64,000 nucleotides of DNA from UBA1723 sp045641065 (lineage in GTDB: Bacteria > Bacteroidota > Bacteroidia > Bacteroidales > Paludibacteraceae), in the NCBI GenBank assembly GCA_045641065.1, contig JAZUGF010000142.1:1-64000 (forward strand), written 5' to 3'. The notes below the pieces were generated by a model. The model ran no database searches and was not told the DNA's origin. It worked only from the letters and a program-made list of their open reading frames with translations. A program made the translations under genes and the position numbers. Position 1 is the first letter of the stretch. Each line of letters opens with the position of its first letter. Below, piece by piece: positions 1-13,400 of this stretch.

Positions 1-2681
1 CCGTCGTTATAGTCCATCAAGTTGTCTGTAGAGCCTTGTTTTGCTCCCTTATTCTCAAATGTATGCTCGAAGCTATACAATCCATGTCCAAGCTCATGAG
101 CGATTGTCGCGGCATCCGAATACTTTGCATCTTCCGAGAAGACATAACCTACCTGATGAGAGCGTGGCATATCTCCGGCTACCTCACTTCCATCGTCTGT
201 CTTTGCCTTCTTCAAAATAAAGATATAGGCAGCGTCACTCTTGATCTCTCTCTTCTGCTTATATAGCTTTTTAAGCTGCTTCATGTCGTCTGTCTCTGTC
301 GTCATGAAGCCAGTGCCTGTCACAGCAAGTCCATCTGCCATAAATGAGAAATCACCATCCTCTTCTTTGCCAAACTCCTCGTCTACAGTCACATTATACT
401 TAACACCAAGCTTTCCATAGATTTGGTTTAGATATGTTTCAATACCCTCTTTATCTACTGATTCCTTAGTTCTACCAACAGGCACCAATACCAAAGTCTG
501 CTCAATGCTTGGCATATTCTGGATACGAGCGCGTCCTAGTGTATAGCATTTGCCATTTCCTGCATAGATAGCATAGATATTCAAGCTCTTCTCCGCTTCT
601 CCTCCATAGATAGTCACTGTATGCTCTTTCTTCGACTCGTCATAAGTCGACTCAAGGATAACCATCTCATCCTTTGTCTGACATGCAAACACAATATCAG
701 CGTCAACGACGTCGCTCTGCACATCATTGAATCTGGCCTTGATAGTGGTTGCTTTTCCATCTTCCATGGCAATCCAAGGGACATCATATCGCTTGCTTAT
801 TCCCATGTTGAGATTCATATAGTAATCCTCTATGCTGGCATCTTTGAATGGCTCTTTATTATAGTCGAAAGGTGGATTCCAATAGCTTTCTGGGCTGAAC
901 ACAACCTCTCCTTGCTTATAGTCGATTCCATTCTCCTGTGGCTCACACTCCAACTTTCCATTGGCATCCAATGTTCCTAATTTTGTGAATGTTCCATCTG
1001 CATTCTTTGAATATAGGACACCGTCGACGACGCCAATTTTTCCGACAGGAATTTCTTCTTTGCTGGTGTAAGTAGTGTACTTTGCATCCTGTAATGGAGC
1101 AGCACCAGTTCCTGTGTATCCTTCATTGACTAATCCGTCAGCATCAAGGAATGCAGCATTTGTCAAGTCGGTAGGAGCATACACTTTACCGACCATCACC
1201 TCATTATTCGCATTGATTTTGATGCTATCAAACTTAACAGAGATACCTAGTTTATTCTCCAACAAAGGACAATACACCACTCCCTTTCCTGAGAATACAG
1301 TATCCCCCTTCTCAGTAATAATACGTTCAATTTGAGTCAACTTGACATTCTGACCGTTGGCAGTGATATAGTTACCCTTCTCCAATGTCTCAGCACTTTT
1401 CTGTGAAGTAAGAGCATCGATATTGCTATGACACTCCTTCTCAGCTGGTTTTGGCAATGTGAAGGTACTATCATCACTTGCAGCACTCAAGACTTTATCT
1501 CCTTCACTTCCCTCTTCTCCTTCCGTACACTCACAAATACCGATGATATGAGTAATGTATCGAACACCTGGAGCGATATTCTTGAATGTATAAGACGACG
1601 CGTCTGCACCGACTTCCACCTTAGCCCAGTTGCTCAATGTGTCACCTGCCTTATTGTAAGCGACAATATATCCACATGGGAATTTATCTGGTTCGTTTTT
1701 CCACTCAATTGTAGATGACGTTTCTGTTGAATCTATACGAGTGATCTCTGGTTTCTTGGTATTATCAACCGAATCTTTCTTCATCTCAAATGGCAAACAA
1801 TTAGCATACTTGAATGAGTATACCTTACTGTAACCACCATTAGCATACTGAGACGAAGAAGAATAAATATTCTTTTTATCAGATACCTGCTCAGTCTTGT
1901 CGTAAGTCTGTACTCTCCACAAGTAAGTACGACCTTTAACCAATCTACCTGCTGTGTTAGCAAAAGATTCGAAATTTATATTTCCTGGGATATTTTCAAT
2001 TGTGAATTTTGTAACGTTACTATTGATAAGAGCCTGCTGATCAAAGTTTTCAGCATTCTCTGGAATTTCAAACACCTCAATACGGAACGACTTATTTGGA
2101 TTGAAGCTACCGATTGTACTCTCCATCCATACAAAGTTGACAGCAGCAGACTGATAATTAACACATTCACCGTCAGCTGGGCTGATAAGTCTTGGTGGTT
2201 CTGATTGGCTTAGATAAGCATAGAAGTGAACAGGCTCACTTAAAGGCAGTTTTGCGTTGCCTTTATCAAATGCCTGGAAAATAAACTCATAGCCACCCTC
2301 TTTCAAGCAGTAACCGTCGCTATTATACTGAGCATTAAGATTAGTCTCGGCAAAGAGATCATTAAGTTTAAACTGATGAATTTCGTTTGGATTTAATCTT
2401 TCTACATGGTTGGTGATTGAAGAAAATCTCAACTGACTACCCTGCATCACCTTCACGCTGATACCCACATCATAACCCTGAGTTTTTGTAAGGTCACGAA
2501 GCAGACCAGTCACTTTGATACGGCAAAGATCACCTGCCACATAATCACCAAGGCAATTAGTGAAAGGAGGCAAAATCTGAGCGTTCAATTGTACTGGATA
2601 TGCAACTGCTGCAGAAAGGCTGTTAATAGATGTGACCATCAAGGTCATCAAAACAATTATGAATCTTGCAAAACTTTTCAT
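1..2681 (-). CDS. TANFOR-like secreted protein with zinc-metallopeptidase motif (partial, C-terminus off the left edge)
   Basis: An uninterrupted minus-strand frame runs from an ATG at 2681 off the left edge, at least 893 codons. It starts with a signal peptide (MKSFARFIIVLMTLMV, ending near SLSAAVA). Residues about 28-160 (start YPVQLNAQILPPFTNCLGDY) resemble the TANFOR domain of Bacteroidetes surface proteins. Fibronectin type III-like domains follow, with phrases such as RTYLWRVQTYD and PCGYIVAYNKAGD. Near the left edge is HELGHGLYSFEH (bases about 63-98) followed by NLMDY, which fits a zincin active site with a Met-turn-like element; the third ligand is one residue further than in the classical metzincin motif HExxHxxGxxH. 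The start lies 25 bp after the barrel gene, suggesting one operon with it and the giant gene. I infer a secreted protease acting on the surface system. The family assignment is from memory of motifs. Confidence 0.8.
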   Translation of the reverse strand, partial: MKSFARFIIVLMTLMVTSINSLSAAVAYPVQLNAQILPPFTNCLGDYVAGDLCRIKVTGLLRDLTKTQGYDVGISVKVMQGSQLRFSSITNHVERLNPNEIHQFKLNDLFAETNLNAQYNSDGYCLKEGGYEFIFQAFDKGNAKLPLSEPVHFYAYLSQSEPPRLISPADGECVNYQSAAVNFVWMESTIGSFNPNKSFRIEVFEIPENAENFDQQALINSNVTKFTIENIPGNINFESFANTAGRLVKGRTYLWRVQTYDKTEQVSDKKNIYSSSSQYANGGYSKVYSFKYANCLPFEMKKDSVDNTKKPEITRIDSTETSSTIEWKNEPDKFPCGYIVAYNKAGDTLSNWAKVEVGADASSYTFKNIAPGVRYITHIIGICECTEGEEGSEGDKVLSAASDDSTFTLPKPAEKECHSNIDALTSQKSAETLEKGNYITANGQNVKLTQIERIITEKGDTVFSGKGVVYCPLLENKLGISVKFDSIKINANNEVMVGKVYAPTDLTNAAFLDADGLVNEGYTGTGAAPLQDAKYTTYTSKEEIPVGKIGVVDGVLYSKNADGTFTKLGTLDANGKLECEPQENGIDYKQGEVVFSPESYWNPPFDYNKEPFKDASIEDYYMNLNMGISKRYDVPWIAMEDGKATTIKARFNDVQSDVVDADIVFACQTKDEMVILESTYDESKKEHTVTIYGGEAEKSLNIYAIYAGNGKCYTLGRARIQNMPSIEQTLVLVPVGRTKESVDKEGIETYLNQIYGKLGVKYNVTVDEEFGKEEDGDFSFMADGLAVTGTGFMTTETDDMKQLKKLYKQKREIKSDAAYIFILKKAKTDDGSEVAGDMPRSHQVGYVFSEDAKYSDAATIAHELGHGLYSFEHTFENKGAKQGSTDNLMDYND

Positions 2682-2706
2682 CGGTATGCTTTATATCAAT
2701 GCCAAA

Positions 2707-4416
2707 TTAAAAACTTACTGAATAATTTAATGTCGCCAAAAACTCAAAATTCTTACGATCTGAATTCTGATTCTTTAACCAATTGGTAAGGCCGACGCTT
2801 CCTGTGACTGAATGTGTACCAAACTTAGGATCAATACCTTTCAGATTCCACTGCACGTTTCCTCCTGAATTAAGTATCGCTGAATATCGGCTACCATTCA
2901 AATCGTTTACATTAAATGCGCAACTTGCCGAAACATTTACTGCGTCACTCTTACTTGTCTTGTTTACATTTACTCCAGGACCCCAATACAACGACTTCAT
3001 TACACTCGCGTCGGCATAATTGATACTGAAGAAAGAACCCCATCCCATCTTATGTGGAACAAAATTCTGATTGAAATTCAAACTGCTGCTCAACACGTTC
3101 TGCTTTGAAGTTTGCACGTTTCCTGCCTCCATGTTTGCAAACTGGTAGTTGCATGTCAACGCGATTCCTTGAGAACGATCCTTATCGCCAAAGTTGTAGC
3201 ATCCCATAGCAGACAAGCTTTGTGAGACTTGATAGTAATTAAGTGTATCAAGATTATCCACATAATAAGGATACGCTGTCTGTTTGAACTTCGTATATGT
3301 ACTGAAATTGCTATATGCAGCACTTACATTCCAGCTTTTTCCACTGTTGTAAGCCACATTAGCACTTCCTATTACTCTTTTCGTTTCATTTGACTTAATA
3401 TTGTTCAAGTTGTTGAACTCAAAACCAATCTTACCGCTTACGTTCAATTTACCACTGAACAAATGAACATATGGAGCCAATGAATAATCCTCCTTGTCGT
3501 CTGTGAAATAGTAGCCTCCTAATGTCTGATAGTAAGGAGAAACTCTTTCATAACACATAGACAATCCCCAAAGTTTATCCTGGTAACCGAACTCAGCATT
3601 AATCGCGTCAACAAATCTATCATTACCTTTTTTGCCTAGCATCTTCTCCAAGAAAGTTGAACCACTAGCAGGTTGACCATCTGCAGTACGAATATCAGTA
3701 TTATAGATAGAGAACGCATATTCCAACTGAGCGAAGAAATGTTCGCCAAAACCCTGATGTACAAAAGCACTGATTGCAGTGTTCTTCTGAGGATGCAAAT
3801 CACACTCTTCTGGAATAAAATATTTCAAAGACGACTCTTTATCCTCACCATGGAAGAATGTAGCATTGATATCAGTTTTATTTACTGAATAACCAACTTT
3901 TCCTGCATAACCAGTTCGCTTATATGAAACTGTTGAGATATTGTTAGTTAACGGATCATACTCAATTGGTTTACGGAATGTTCCGTACATACCTCCAATA
4001 AACCAGTTTCCAGGAGTAAGTTCCACTCCAGTTCCACGGAATTCATGTCCAGCCAACGTATATTCTGAGAAATTCATACATGAAGAACCCAAGTACAACT
4101 TAACCCATTTATACTGCGGAACAACTTGAAAACGGTTGAAAGGCTGAGAATACGTTTTGCTGGTATTGCTCAAAGCGAAATTGAATGGTAATGCAACACC
4201 CATCACATCTACATTCAAATTACCAGTCAATGTATATATGTAAGGATCTCTCTTAATCAGACTATCATTTCCTGCATAGAAAGTGTTACTGAAATTCAAT
4301 CCTCCGCTTGCTGTCACTCCCTTCTTAAAATCAATATTATCGGGAGTGAGTGTGACTGCCATTGCTTTTACAGCAAAAAGGCAAATCACAGCAAGCAAAA
4401 TATATAATCTTCTCAT
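2707..4416 (-). CDS. outer-membrane beta-barrel protein linked to the giant adhesin
   Basis: The product is 569 residues from the ATG at 4416, chosen because MRRLYILLAVICLFAVKAMA is a clean signal peptide; upstream ATG codons only add a non-hydrophobic lead. The rest is rich in alternating aromatic/polar strands (for example GNWFIGGMYGTFRKP and YSVNKTDINATFFHGED) and ends in NFEFLATLNYSVSF, with a terminal Phe as in outer-membrane barrels. No plug or TonB box is visible. It does not look like the roughly 300-residue PorP/SprF family that partners SprB in Flavobacterium, yet it holds an equivalent position, 71 bp after a SprB-repeat protein. I infer a surface anchor or export partner for the giant protein. 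The exact family is not recognised. Confidence 0.75.
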   Translation of the reverse strand: MRRLYILLAVICLFAVKAMAVTLTPDNIDFKKGVTASGGLNFSNTFYAGNDSLIKRDPYIYTLTGNLNVDVMGVALPFNFALSNTSKTYSQPFNRFQVVPQYKWVKLYLGSSCMNFSEYTLAGHEFRGTGVELTPGNWFIGGMYGTFRKPIEYDPLTNNISTVSYKRTGYAGKVGYSVNKTDINATFFHGEDKESSLKYFIPEECDLHPQKNTAISAFVHQGFGEHFFAQLEYAFSIYNTDIRTADGQPASGSTFLEKMLGKKGNDRFVDAINAEFGYQDKLWGLSMCYERVSPYYQTLGGYYFTDDKEDYSLAPYVHLFSGKLNVSGKIGFEFNNLNNIKSNETKRVIGSANVAYNSGKSWNVSAAYSNFSTYTKFKQTAYPYYVDNLDTLNYYQVSQSLSAMGCYNFGDKDRSQGIALTCNYQFANMEAGNVQTSKQNVLSSSLNFNQNFVPHKMGWGSFFSINYADASVMKSLYWGPGVNVNKTSKSDAVNVSASCAFNVNDLNGSRYSAILNSGGNVQWNLKGIDPKFGTHSVTGSVGLTNWLKNQNSDRKNFEFLATLNYSVSF

Positions 4417-4487
4417 TTCTCGGACTAATATAACGCGCATCATCTCTATAAACTTCGGCATACTTTATTTAATCTAACCTCCAATTT

Positions 4488-7400
4488 TTACTTTCCACCT
4501 CCATTTACTAAGATAACTAGACTTGCAGCATCACCCTTAGTACGAACTGTAACGATACATGCAGATTTCAACTCGTTAATGTCGAAACTTAACTTGTAAG
4601 ACTTATCCTCTAGTTCCACAATGTTTGTCATATCAACCGTTATGTCTTGTGCGAGAACCTCACCATTGAAGTTGTAGATAGAGTAAGTCAAATCCATCTT
4701 TTCTGCAAGGTTGACGAATACTGTTGTATTGCCTCCATAGTTGACAGGATTTGGAGCGCACTCGATTCCTTGAATATCCTTCTTCGTGACATCCTTGTAG
4801 ATCACAGTATCGTTAACAGCGACACCCATGTTGTTGAATTCAACAGTCATACTACAATCGTTAACATAGCTGACCATCTTGAAATCAAACTTAAATGTCT
4901 TCATGTCAAGATCTTTCTGACTAGAGACTCTCAAGTATGTCAACCTATTCATCACATCTTCAGGCACAAGAGGCTTGAATGATTTCTTAATCATATCAAT
5001 TGTACAGTTGACTTTTTCTCTATTATGTAGAGACTCAAGAGTATCTGTCAAAGCAAGAGTATCTGCTTCAAGTTTTGATATTTCAGCCTCAAGTGAAGCT
5101 TTATTGTTTCCACTTGCAGTATTAAGCTCTTTTTCTTTCTGTGCTATGCTTTGACGATCTTTATCAAGTTTATCCTGAATATCTTTCTTCTTTTTGTCAA
5201 TATCTTTCTTAATCTTTTGGTATTCAGCCTCATCCTTGACACCAGCAGCAATATCAGCAGGCACACCCCATAGTGGACCGAAGATTGAATCACCCTGCCA
5301 CTCAATTCCGACGACTTCCTCTGGAATACCATAGATATAAAGTTCTCTTGGAACCACCTCGTATGTAACTCCATCAGGCAAGTTATCCATCTCGTAGACA
5401 ACGCTATCAGCCTTAGTGCTACCGTATTCACTAACATCAACTGCAACTACGACGTCTCCCATATCATGCCATGTCGACACAACACAATTCTGATGTACCG
5501 AATTAAGATCAGCCTTACCTGTAACAGTAACCGCCTCACTATAAGCTATACATCCATTTGCATCCTTCACAAATAGTCTGTGGCTCTCATTAAGTTCAGC
5601 AAGTTGATGCTTATCCTTAGTGAATATGACATCTGGATTCTTATCAAAATCAAGAGCATAAGTATAAGGAGTTGTACCACCAGTCAATTCATTAGGAAGC
5701 ACTCTACCCTTACCTGATCCATCAGGACAAACACCAGTTGCCTTTGCAGTTACAGAAAGTGTATCTGGCTGAGTGATTGTGAACTCCATAGTAGCGACAC
5801 ATCCTTCAGCATCAGAAACCTGCAACTTGTGATCACCAACTGGAATATCTGTCATGCAAAGAGTATCACTCATGCCGATCTTGTTAAGATCAATACTGCT
5901 TAGAGGGAATCGTGCATTAGACAAATTAAACTCATCATCAACCTTTGTCATGAAGTTCTCATCATGACTCAAAGTATCATCATCCAAGATAAAATGCTCA
6001 TATGCGTGGTTTCCGCCAAATACCTTGAATACTACAGATCCAGATGAATCACCATAACATCTTGCAGCAAGGCTCTCCATTTGTTTAACTGTCAAAACAA
6101 CAAGAGTATCACTTGGAACAATGCGGAACGACTTGAATGCACCACACTGATTAGCATCTGTAATATAGACACCCACGTCTCCACTTGGAATCTTATTTGC
6201 ATGTAGATTCATTGTATCTCCTGATACTTCTAGAGAGTCAGATCCATACTTAATCTTAAATGCATATGGACCGACGGCATTATATCCATCGTTAGCTGAG
6301 GCAACAACATCAATCTGATTGAATGCTGTTGGATCACACTTATCCATAATCACAGTACCGTCGACACTCAAATTAGACTTAACCTCAATTGTGTCGTTGT
6401 AATACTTGAAGCATCCCATTGAGTCAGTAACAGAGATAAAGTAATGACCCTGCTCCAAAATAGCACTACGATAGTAACCCTTTCCATCCTTTTCATAAGT
6501 AGAATCCTGAGCGGCACTTTCACCTGTTGAGAAGCCACCACCACTAGCAACATCGTTGTTGTTGCTATTCTGGATACTATCAGCTGAACTTCCTAGGTCG
6601 CCCATATCGTCGATTTTAGCGACGCTAAATCCATAGCTACCCCAACCACCAGAAACTTCAATCTCAATGCGACGGTCATCTGCCTTACAAGCAGCAGCAT
6701 CCGCATTAAATGTCACCTTATCAATTGTAAGTGTATTGTATATAGGATTCTGAGTAACATCAAGATCCTGAGTAAATACACATCCTGCAGTATCTGTTGT
6801 TGTGATTGTGTAGACATCAGAAGGAAGCTCATCAAATCCAATCCATGAAACTGGTACTTTCTCACCAATCTCATCAAACCACAATTCACTCAAAGGATAA
6901 TACTTAGCAGTCAACTTATCCTCGTCTTCATCCATATTCAATGCATTTCTCAAAGCATCCTTAAGTTCCGCTGGAGTTTGGAATTTAGATGTAATCACAA
7001 GACTTTGAACCTCAGGGAATGCCAATGTCAAAGCATCAAAATTACCGTTGAATACCTCAACTGCATAGTTCTTAGACTCTGATAGTTTAGCTTCAGTAAC
7101 TTTTGTTCCTCTACGATAAGGAACCAAAGAGAACTCACCTGTAGCCTCATCATTACACAACAATGGAGAGACTCCCACTAGGTTGATCATTGGTTCTGGA
7201 GCTGTAATCTTATTCGTCATAGATACTTTATCCGAACATCCTTCTGCTATTGACCTATAGATCACTGTATAATTACCAGCAGTTAGTTCATCGAACAACT
7301 TAGTCTCTGAATAGTCATTTTTCTCAAAGCCTACCTTATTGAATTCGATATCATAAGTCTCTGGATCACCACCAGCAAATGAATACTTCAAGAATCCATC

Positions 7401-10400
7401 TGCAGAATAGCTACATCTTAGTTTGACATGGCTATCGATCAACTCAATCTTTGGCTCATCAAGTTTCTTCATCTCGTAGACGATACTGTCCTTATTTCCA
7501 CAGATATCTGAAGCTACGAGTTTAACTTCACCACCACGTATATTGCTTGTAACACCAATAGCAGAGATTCCGTCCAATGTCAACTTAGCATCTCTCTTAG
7601 TTCCCTCTTCAAATGCAGTCATTGAATAGAACTTGCTCCAACATCCTACCTTCACCTCAGCAGTTCCGTTAGGTTCATTGTAACAATGAGAATCTTCACT
7701 CTTCTTATAGCTCTGGTCTACAGAAAGAGGTTCTGCAATTTTAGCAATTGTAACTGTCTTCTTCTGTTCTACAGATGTAGAAGCGAAACTACAACCCTCA
7801 AACTCATAACCGATCAACAACTTGTAGTCACCAGGCCATAGGCCATCAGCCTTGTATTGACCTTCCTTAGATTTTACTGCAAGTGTGCTATCCTCTGTTT
7901 CAGTAGCAACTACCGAAACAATAACGTCCTTAGTGTCGGCAGAAGAAAGTTTGATTTCGATTTCTCCATTTGCCACACCGTAACACTTCTGATCTGTAGC
8001 TGTTGGATCAACCTCAATAGCAGACAATTTATCCAAAGAGATCAAAGATGTCTTGATATCAGTCGCAGAAGCCTGACAATCTTTTGAATCAGTAACGACA
8101 CAAGAGTAAACCTTCTCTGGAGCCAAACCTGTGATTGTAGATTCTGTGTTATCAAGAACATTTCCATCTTCATCAGACCACTTGTATGTCAATGGAGCAA
8201 CTCCACCTTCAACAGTCACTGTTGCTGTACCACCGACCTCTTTACAAGGAGCAAGTGTTGTAGCAGCCACAGCTGTAAACTTATCACCTTCAGTAACTAC
8301 AGCACTCTTGTTTACGTTCTCAGATGTAGAGCGACAAGTTGGAGTAGCTGTGTAACCAATATAGATTGAATACTTACCAGCAGGAAGTTTATCAAATGCA
8401 ACTGATCCTGTTTGGTCATCAACCGACTCAACCAACTCTGTTTCACCAGAAGTCAAATAGATAGATGCTGGAGCACCAGCGATACTATTTTCAAACCCAA
8501 CAGTTACCTGACCTTCCTTGTCGCCATAACACTTATTTGATACTATATTTACATCAGTCAATTTCAACTTGTCTGATGAAACAAGATCTGCAGCAACTGT
8601 ATCAGAAACAATCTTACATTTTTTATCATCAACAAGAGTCAAGAAGAATCTACCGCTTCCGACACCCATCAAGCTCTCGATTTCAGCATCATCGAACACT
8701 GTCTTAGTATCGGCCTCAGACCAGAATCCAGTGACAGGTGCAGCACCACCTGAAATCTTTGAGTTAAGTGTTGGTGTACATGCTGTTCCTCCAAGAGCCA
8801 ATGTAACTGAGAAGTTATTCTCTAGAGTGACAGTCTCTGAAGTCACTTTACACTCATCAGCAATCACCTCTACATAGTATGATCCATAAGGAAGAACTCT
8901 TGTATTGTAAGAAGTATCCTTTTGTGTATAAGTCTCAACTACTTTCTTAGTCTCCGCGTCGATAATATTGAATGTATACTCATCAGCATTTCCACTCAAA
9001 ACAGCAGTGCTTAGACGTTTGCTGTCGTCTTCGCATGAAGTTGGATCTACAACTCGGAAATAATCAATTGTCAAAGCTCCATTCTCTTCTGAATAGCTCT
9101 TCATATCAATTGAATATTTAGTTGAACTCTTACAATTATCTATGATTTCAAATTCGTATGTTTCAGCACCCAATTCAGTAAACTCGAAGACAACCTTATC
9201 TCCCATGATTACTGCAGAAGATGCAACATTCTTACCATTCAATGTCACTGATGTGAAGTCATTGAAATCATATACAGCCAATGTAGCTGATCCGTTTGCC
9301 TTTTCAGGGCAACTATAAGCATTGGCCTCAACTAGTTCAATAGTTGGTGATACAAATTTCTTCAACTCATATTCAATAGAGTCTGAGTTACCACATAGAT
9401 CACTAACCACAAACTTAATTGTACCTCCGTGTAGGTCATCAGCGACGGCAATAATTGAACCATCACTCTCAGTCATAGTTGGATTAACCAAAGTAGAACC
9501 TTCATAAACCTTCAAAGAATAGTTCTCGTTCCAATTGTCAACCTTAATCTCAGCAGTTCCTGCCTTTGCACAAGTTGGATCAGTGCTCTTTCTATATTCT
9601 TTGTCAATAGCAAATGGAGCATCAATCTTTGAAATTGTGACTGTCTTATCCATTTCCATAGAATTCGACGTTATGCCACAACCCTCGATTTCATAGCCAA
9701 CAAACACTTTATAATCGCCAGGCAATAGTTCATCAACATTGTAAGTTCCAGCTGCATCAGCTACAGCCTCCTTAGGTTCTCCACCTTCAACATTGACAGC
9801 TGAAACTTTAAGGTCAGCCAACTTAACACCACCTACAAAATTAATAGCAATGCTACCATCTGCCTTTCCATAACATTTCTGACCAACTGCAGTCGGATCA
9901 ATCTCAAGTGATGAAAGTTCATCAAGTGAAACCAAAGATACCTTAATGTCTGACACTGTGATTTCACAGTCGTTAGCATCAGTAATAACACAACTATATG
10001 TCTTCTTTGGCGATACAGCAGTCAAAATAGAATCTGTAATATCAAGCACCTTTTCTTTCTCTTCCAACCACTTAAATGAGTATGGTGCAGTTCCTTCCTC
10101 TACAATTATTGTAGCAGTACCCCCTACTTCCTCACAAGCAGCATCAGTAGTAGATGCAGTAGCCTTCAATTCAGTTGAAGTTGGCATCACAACCGATTCA
10201 GAAATAGGCTCAACGTTTGAACATTTTTCAGTAGTTGTGTAGTTAATTGAAACCACATATTCACCTGATGGGATTGATTCAAATTCAACCTTTCCATTAA
10301 GTTCGTCTGATTTTATGCTCTTGTTTGTCTCTTTTCCTGTCAAAGTAACAACAACCTCTGATCCAGCAGCACCGTTCTCAAACTCAACTGTAATCTTGTT

Positions 10401-13400
10401 ATCCTTTTCACCATTACACTTGCCAGCCACAGCTTCAACGGCAACCAACTTCAAGTTGTCGATAGAAACAATCTCTGTACTGATAGTGTCAGATACTACC
10501 TTACACTTGTTATTATCTTCAATAGTCAAGACGAATCTTCCAGTTTCAGTAGCAACTAAGCTTTCTATATCAGCATCTTCAATTACCGTATTCTTCACAG
10601 CATCTGTCCAGAATCCAGTGTAAGGAGCAGCTCCACCTGTTATTGTAGACTTGATTGATGTTTCACAATCATCTCCGTCAAGTGTCAATGCTACAGAAAG
10701 ATCAGATGCGATTTCTACATCTTCATCATCAAATGTCTTTAGTGTTCCACAACCTTCTATAGAGATGCTTGGAGTAACACGATACTTACCAGCAGGAAGT
10801 TTTGAATACTCAAGTTTAGCACTCTTTTCATTTGAAGATAGATTTTCAAATATCGAATCTCCATCCAATGATACCAACGCTAAATCTACATTGTATAGAC
10901 CATGGAATCCTTCATAAGACAAAGTGATTGAACCATCCTTAACATCATGACATGTAGGATTTGAAGTCAAAATCTTATAATCCAAATCTACAGAAGCATC
11001 AAGACCTTCAATCTTTGCATCGTTGAAATCAAGGAGTGTGAAGCAACCGTCAACTGAAACTTTCAAGTATTTAGAATCTTTTGATACATTCTTCAAAAGA
11101 TATCTGCCGTCTTCAACTACGGATACAGATGATATTTCTGTTTCTGATTGTTTTCCATCATTTTCAGAAATCGCATAGAATGAAGCATCTCCCTCAACTG
11201 TAACAACTACACTTTGTTCCTTTGAATTCTCATCACACAACGACTCCTTCATGATTGCCATTTCAGCAGTCAATGTTGAAGTAATCTCAACAACCTCAGA
11301 AGTCAACTTACACTCATCAGCGATAACCTCAACATAATAAGATCCATCAAGAAGCATATTTGTCCAATAAGAAGTATCCTTTCGAGTTGAAGTCTCAACA
11401 ACTTTCTTAGTTTCTGCATTTACAATATTGAATGTGTACTCATCAGCAAATCCACTCAACACTGCAGTATTAAGACGTCTGCTATCCTCAGTACAAGTAG
11501 CAGAAGCATCTGCAAGTCTGAAATAATCAAGTTTGAATTTAGCATTCTCCTCTGAATAACTCTTCATATCAAAAGAGTATGGAGTTGAATTGTCACAATT
11601 ATCAGTAACCACAAACTTGTATGTCTTTGCACCCAAATCTGCAAGTTCAAATATTGTAATACCATCCTCATCAACCTTCGTAGACGCAACTTCAACACCA
11701 TCAAGAGTCGCAACATATGAAGATTTGAAATTAGAGACAGCCAAAATCAACGAACCGTCGCTCTTCTCTTCACAACTATAAGCGTTAGCCTCAACCAAAT
11801 TAATCTCAGGGGCGACTTTCTGCTTTATCTCATATTCTATAGTATCATGATTGTCACAAATATCTGATGCCACAAACATGATCTTTCCACCACTAATTCC
11901 GCTGACAGATGCAATTGCAGCATCATCGCTCATTGTCAATTCCGACGATACCTTTTCTCCATCTACGTAAGCATCAAAAGTGTAATACTCATTCCAATTA
12001 GCAACTTTAGCCTCAGCTGATCCGTCAGAATCACCAACACATGAAGGATCAGTGCTCTTTACATAATCCTTATCAATTGAAAGTGGAGTTGTAATCTCAG
12101 CTACTGTGATAGTATTCTCATATTCAACAGATGCAGAAGTAGGACTACAACCATCAACATCGTGACTTAGATGCAACTTATAATCACCAGGCAAAAGTTC
12201 ATCAAAATTGTAAATTCCATTTGCATCCTTAACCGCTTCCTTACTATCCTTACTCTTATCATTTACTAGAGTCAATCTCACATTATCAATATCATCAGCA
12301 CCTGTAAGTGTTACAGCGACGCTACCATTTGCCACACCGTAACATTTTTGATCAACTACAGAAGGATCGAATGCAACTGATTTCAAATCATCCAATGAAA
12401 CCAACTCTGATGTAATTTCAGGAACTACAACCTCACAGTCGTTAGCATCAGTAACAATACAGCTGTATGTCTGTCCTGGCAATACACCATCCATTGTAGA
12501 TTCTGTATTATCAAGGACTTTTTCATTTTCATCCAACCACTTATATGAGTATGGAGCAACACCACCGTCAACTGTAATTGTAGATGTACCACCGACCTCA
12601 GCACAAGCAGCCTCTGTTGTCGACGCAGTAGCCTTAATTTCAGAAGCGGCAGCCACAGTAATTGTCTTGCTTAGATTCTTTGCTGTAGTCTCACACTCGT
12701 AAGCAATAGTAACAACATAATCGCCTGCAGGAAGAGATTCAAACACTACGCTTCCATTTGGTTCTGCTGATTTTTCAGTCAAACTTGTATTGTCTCCAGT
12801 TAGAGTTATGATTACCTCTAAATCGGATACTTCGTTTTCAAATTCGACGGTGATTTTTCCGTCTTCTTTACCAAAACACTTATTATCAACAGCCTTAACA
12901 TCTACCAATTTCAAAGTACCATTTTCCTCTGAATAGCTCTTAATGTTAACAGGGAATTCATTCCACTCATTACAGTCATCTAGGACACTGAATGTATATT
13001 CATCAGATCCTAATCCAGTCAACTTGTATAAAGCCTGACCATTAGAGACTTCATAAGGTTTTACACCCATTCCATCAATCATTGCTGGATTTCCTTCTCC
13101 ATAATTAGAGACAGCAATAATGATTGATCCATCTTTGTTCTCTGGACAGCTATATGATGTTGTCTCAACCACCTCAAACTCTACTGGATCAAGTGGAACA
13201 TCTTTGATTGTGACATCTTCAGAAACCTCATTGCCACATCCGTCTCTGAATACACAATTATACTCTCCGGCAGCCAAAGCATATCTACTGAAAAAATACT
13301 TTCCATCTTCTCTCTGAGCATCATCATCTCCATCAATTTCCTCAGTTCCCTTATAGATACTCCAAGACATAAGTCCATTTGGTTCCCATCCGATAAATGA

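Noticed and set aside
621..1718. Plus-strand ORFs of 86-119 aa at the left edge
   Set aside because: They lie wholly inside the open TANFOR-like frame on the minus strand, which shows domain-level sense throughout.
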